Shown: positions 12,273-13,133 of the stretch, piece by piece
Position numbering within the stretch: position 1 is the stretch's first letter
Layout: each line of letters opens with the position of its first letter
NCBI GenBank assembly: GCA_937928015.1
Contig: CALFXA010000229.1
Span: 1 to 13,133 of the forward strand
From: an uncultured Anaerolineales bacterium
GTDB taxonomy: Bacteria > Chloroflexota > Anaerolineae > Anaerolineales > Villigracilaceae
Length of the DNA stretch: 13,133 nucleotides
Direction of reading: 5' to 3'
Translations under genes and position numbers: made by a program
Notes under the pieces: model-generated
The model's input: the letters and a program-made list of their open reading frames with translations, nothing else
What the model was told of the DNA's origin: nothing
Database searches by the model: none

Positions 12273-13081
12273 TTAGAGCAAGTCTTCCATCAGTTTCATC
12301 GGGACGACGGCTGCGCCCACGATGCCAGGTCCCGTGTGGACGCCCAGCACGGGCGAAATGCGCATAACCTCTTCTTTTGCTACGTTGAGTTTGGTACGCA
12401 GCAACGCGGACAGTTCATCGGCTTTTTCGCCGAAGCGTCCATGCAGGATGGTGACCCACACAGGCTCGTTGCCGAACATATCTTGAAGGTGGTCGCCCAG
12501 GGTGGAGATGGCCTTTGGCATGGTGCGCGCGCTGGTGACGGTGCTGTATTTTCCGTCCGAGCGTTCCACGCGGATGATCGGCTTGAGGTTGAGCAGCGCC
12601 CCCGCCATCGCCTTGACGCGCCCGATGCGGCCGCCGCGCGCCAGGTATTCCAGCGTTTCGAGCGTGTACACCACCTCGACCGACTCGCGGATTTTGGTCA
12701 TGCGTTCCTGAATGGCCTGCATGGTCCAACCCGCCTTGGACGCCAGCGCCGCGGCCATCACCTGGAAGCGCTCGCCGCCCGAGAGGGTCAGCGTGTCCCA
12801 GAAGTGGACGTCGGCTTGCGGCTTGGCCTGCTCACCGCCGTCGCGGGCTGCGTTGATCGTGCCGCTCAGTCCCGACGAAATGTGGATGGACAGGATGTTC
12901 TTGTCCACGCTGGCGAGTTTCTTGTAGATCTCGGCGAACAACCCGCCTGAAGGCTGGGCCGTGGATGGGATGGCAGGGCGCATCGCTTCCAGACGGTCAT
13001 AAAACTCATCGGCGGTGATATCCAGTGAGCTGACCTCCCCTTCAGGAAACTGGATGAAGAGCGGGGCCTGGACGATGCCCA
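12273..13081 (-). CDS. DegV family protein, N terminus missing
   Basis: About 268 residues of a DegV-family fatty-acid-binding protein (FakB-like) are present. Diagnostic segments are ITADEFYDRLEAMRPAIPST, then AQPSGG, then ILSIHISSGLSGTINAA, and YTLETLEYLARGGRIGRV. DegV/FakB proteins bind a fatty acid and present it to a fatty acid kinase (FakA). The initial TDSTAD-type segment, roughly 20-25 residues, is absent because the genomic sequence ends at about 13081. The TTG codon apparent at the junction is an artefact of adapter sequence, not the true start. Downstream (3 bases) is the SDR gene, probably in the same operon. No fakA-like kinase is in the window. Confidence 0.9.
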
Positions 13082-13133
13082 AGATCGGAAGAGCGTCGTG
13101 TAGGGAAAGAGTGTAGATCTCGGTGGGCGCCGT
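13082..13133. other. Residual Illumina adapter sequence (not genomic)
   Basis: The last 52 bases match the reverse complement of the Illumina TruSeq universal adapter at all positions but one. The start AGATCGGAAGAGCGTCGTG is the hallmark of untrimmed adapter. The sequence from 13082 on should be removed from any annotation. It also means the window ends at a contig end, not in the middle of a genome. Confidence 0.97.

Noticed and set aside
13080..13133. Continuation of the DegV frame to the end of the window, or the TTG at the junction as its start
   Set aside because: These bases are sequencing adapter, so any coding there is artificial.
1..13133. CRISPR arrays, insertion sequences, phage genes or defence systems
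   Set aside because: No regularly spaced repeats, transposase motifs or phage structural genes were seen in either strand; the window is mostly housekeeping and membrane-related genes.

Overview
The window looks like a contig end from a GC-rich bacterium, most likely Chloroflexota of the Anaerolineae type. This placement is an inference. It rests on the ribosomal gene order, the mixed ATG/TTG/GTG starts with strong Shine-Dalgarno sites, the GAAC-N4-GTTC type SOS box, and a DUF2089/DUF4097-type operon common in such genomes. No 16S rRNA or other taxonomic marker is present to confirm it.

Layout. (1) Positions 1-3855, plus strand: a translation/transcription core cluster. It holds the end of tuf, then rpmG, tRNA-Trp(CCA), secE, nusG, rplK, rplA, an L10-type leader with an attenuator hairpin, rplJ and rplL. 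It closes with a strong intrinsic terminator at about 3873-3906. rpoB/rpoC do not follow. (2) Positions 3927-5699, minus strand: lexA, with its own consensus promoter carrying an SOS box in the -35/-10 spacer, and upstream of it a CorA-type metal-ion transporter. (3) Positions 5751-5814: an AT-rich divergent promoter region in which a 13-bp perfect inverted repeat holds the -35 boxes of both corA and the next operon. (4) Positions 5883-8728, plus strand: a compact five-gene operon (orphan 77-aa protein, DUF2089 zinc-ribbon/HTH protein, DUF4097-like repeat protein, two-TM membrane protein, small soluble protein). The last four all carry the same roughly 20-30-residue SHOCT-like helical module, C-terminal in two and N-terminal in two. 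This is the most unusual part of the window. It recalls YvlB/LiaX envelope-stress proteins, but in a different arrangement. (5) Positions 8729-8902: a gene-free leader with several stable hairpins and an anti-Shine-Dalgarno candidate, followed by an MFS exporter (8903-10249) and its terminator. (6) Positions 10341-11462: a Ste24-like M48 membrane metalloprotease, ending in a shared bidirectional terminator. (7) Positions 11499 to the end, minus strand: an SDR oxidoreductase and, upstream of it, a DegV family protein truncated at the contig edge.

The last 52 bases (13082-13133) are not genomic. They match the reverse complement of the Illumina TruSeq universal adapter with one mismatch, so the contig really ends at about 13081 and the DegV N terminus is missing.

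How it fits together: the left third is growth-rate-linked housekeeping (elongation factor, ribosomal stalk, Sec channel, NusG). The middle has a DNA-damage regulator and a divergent ion-transport/envelope-type operon. The right third is membrane-oriented (efflux, membrane protease) and fatty-acid-binding or oxidoreductase genes.
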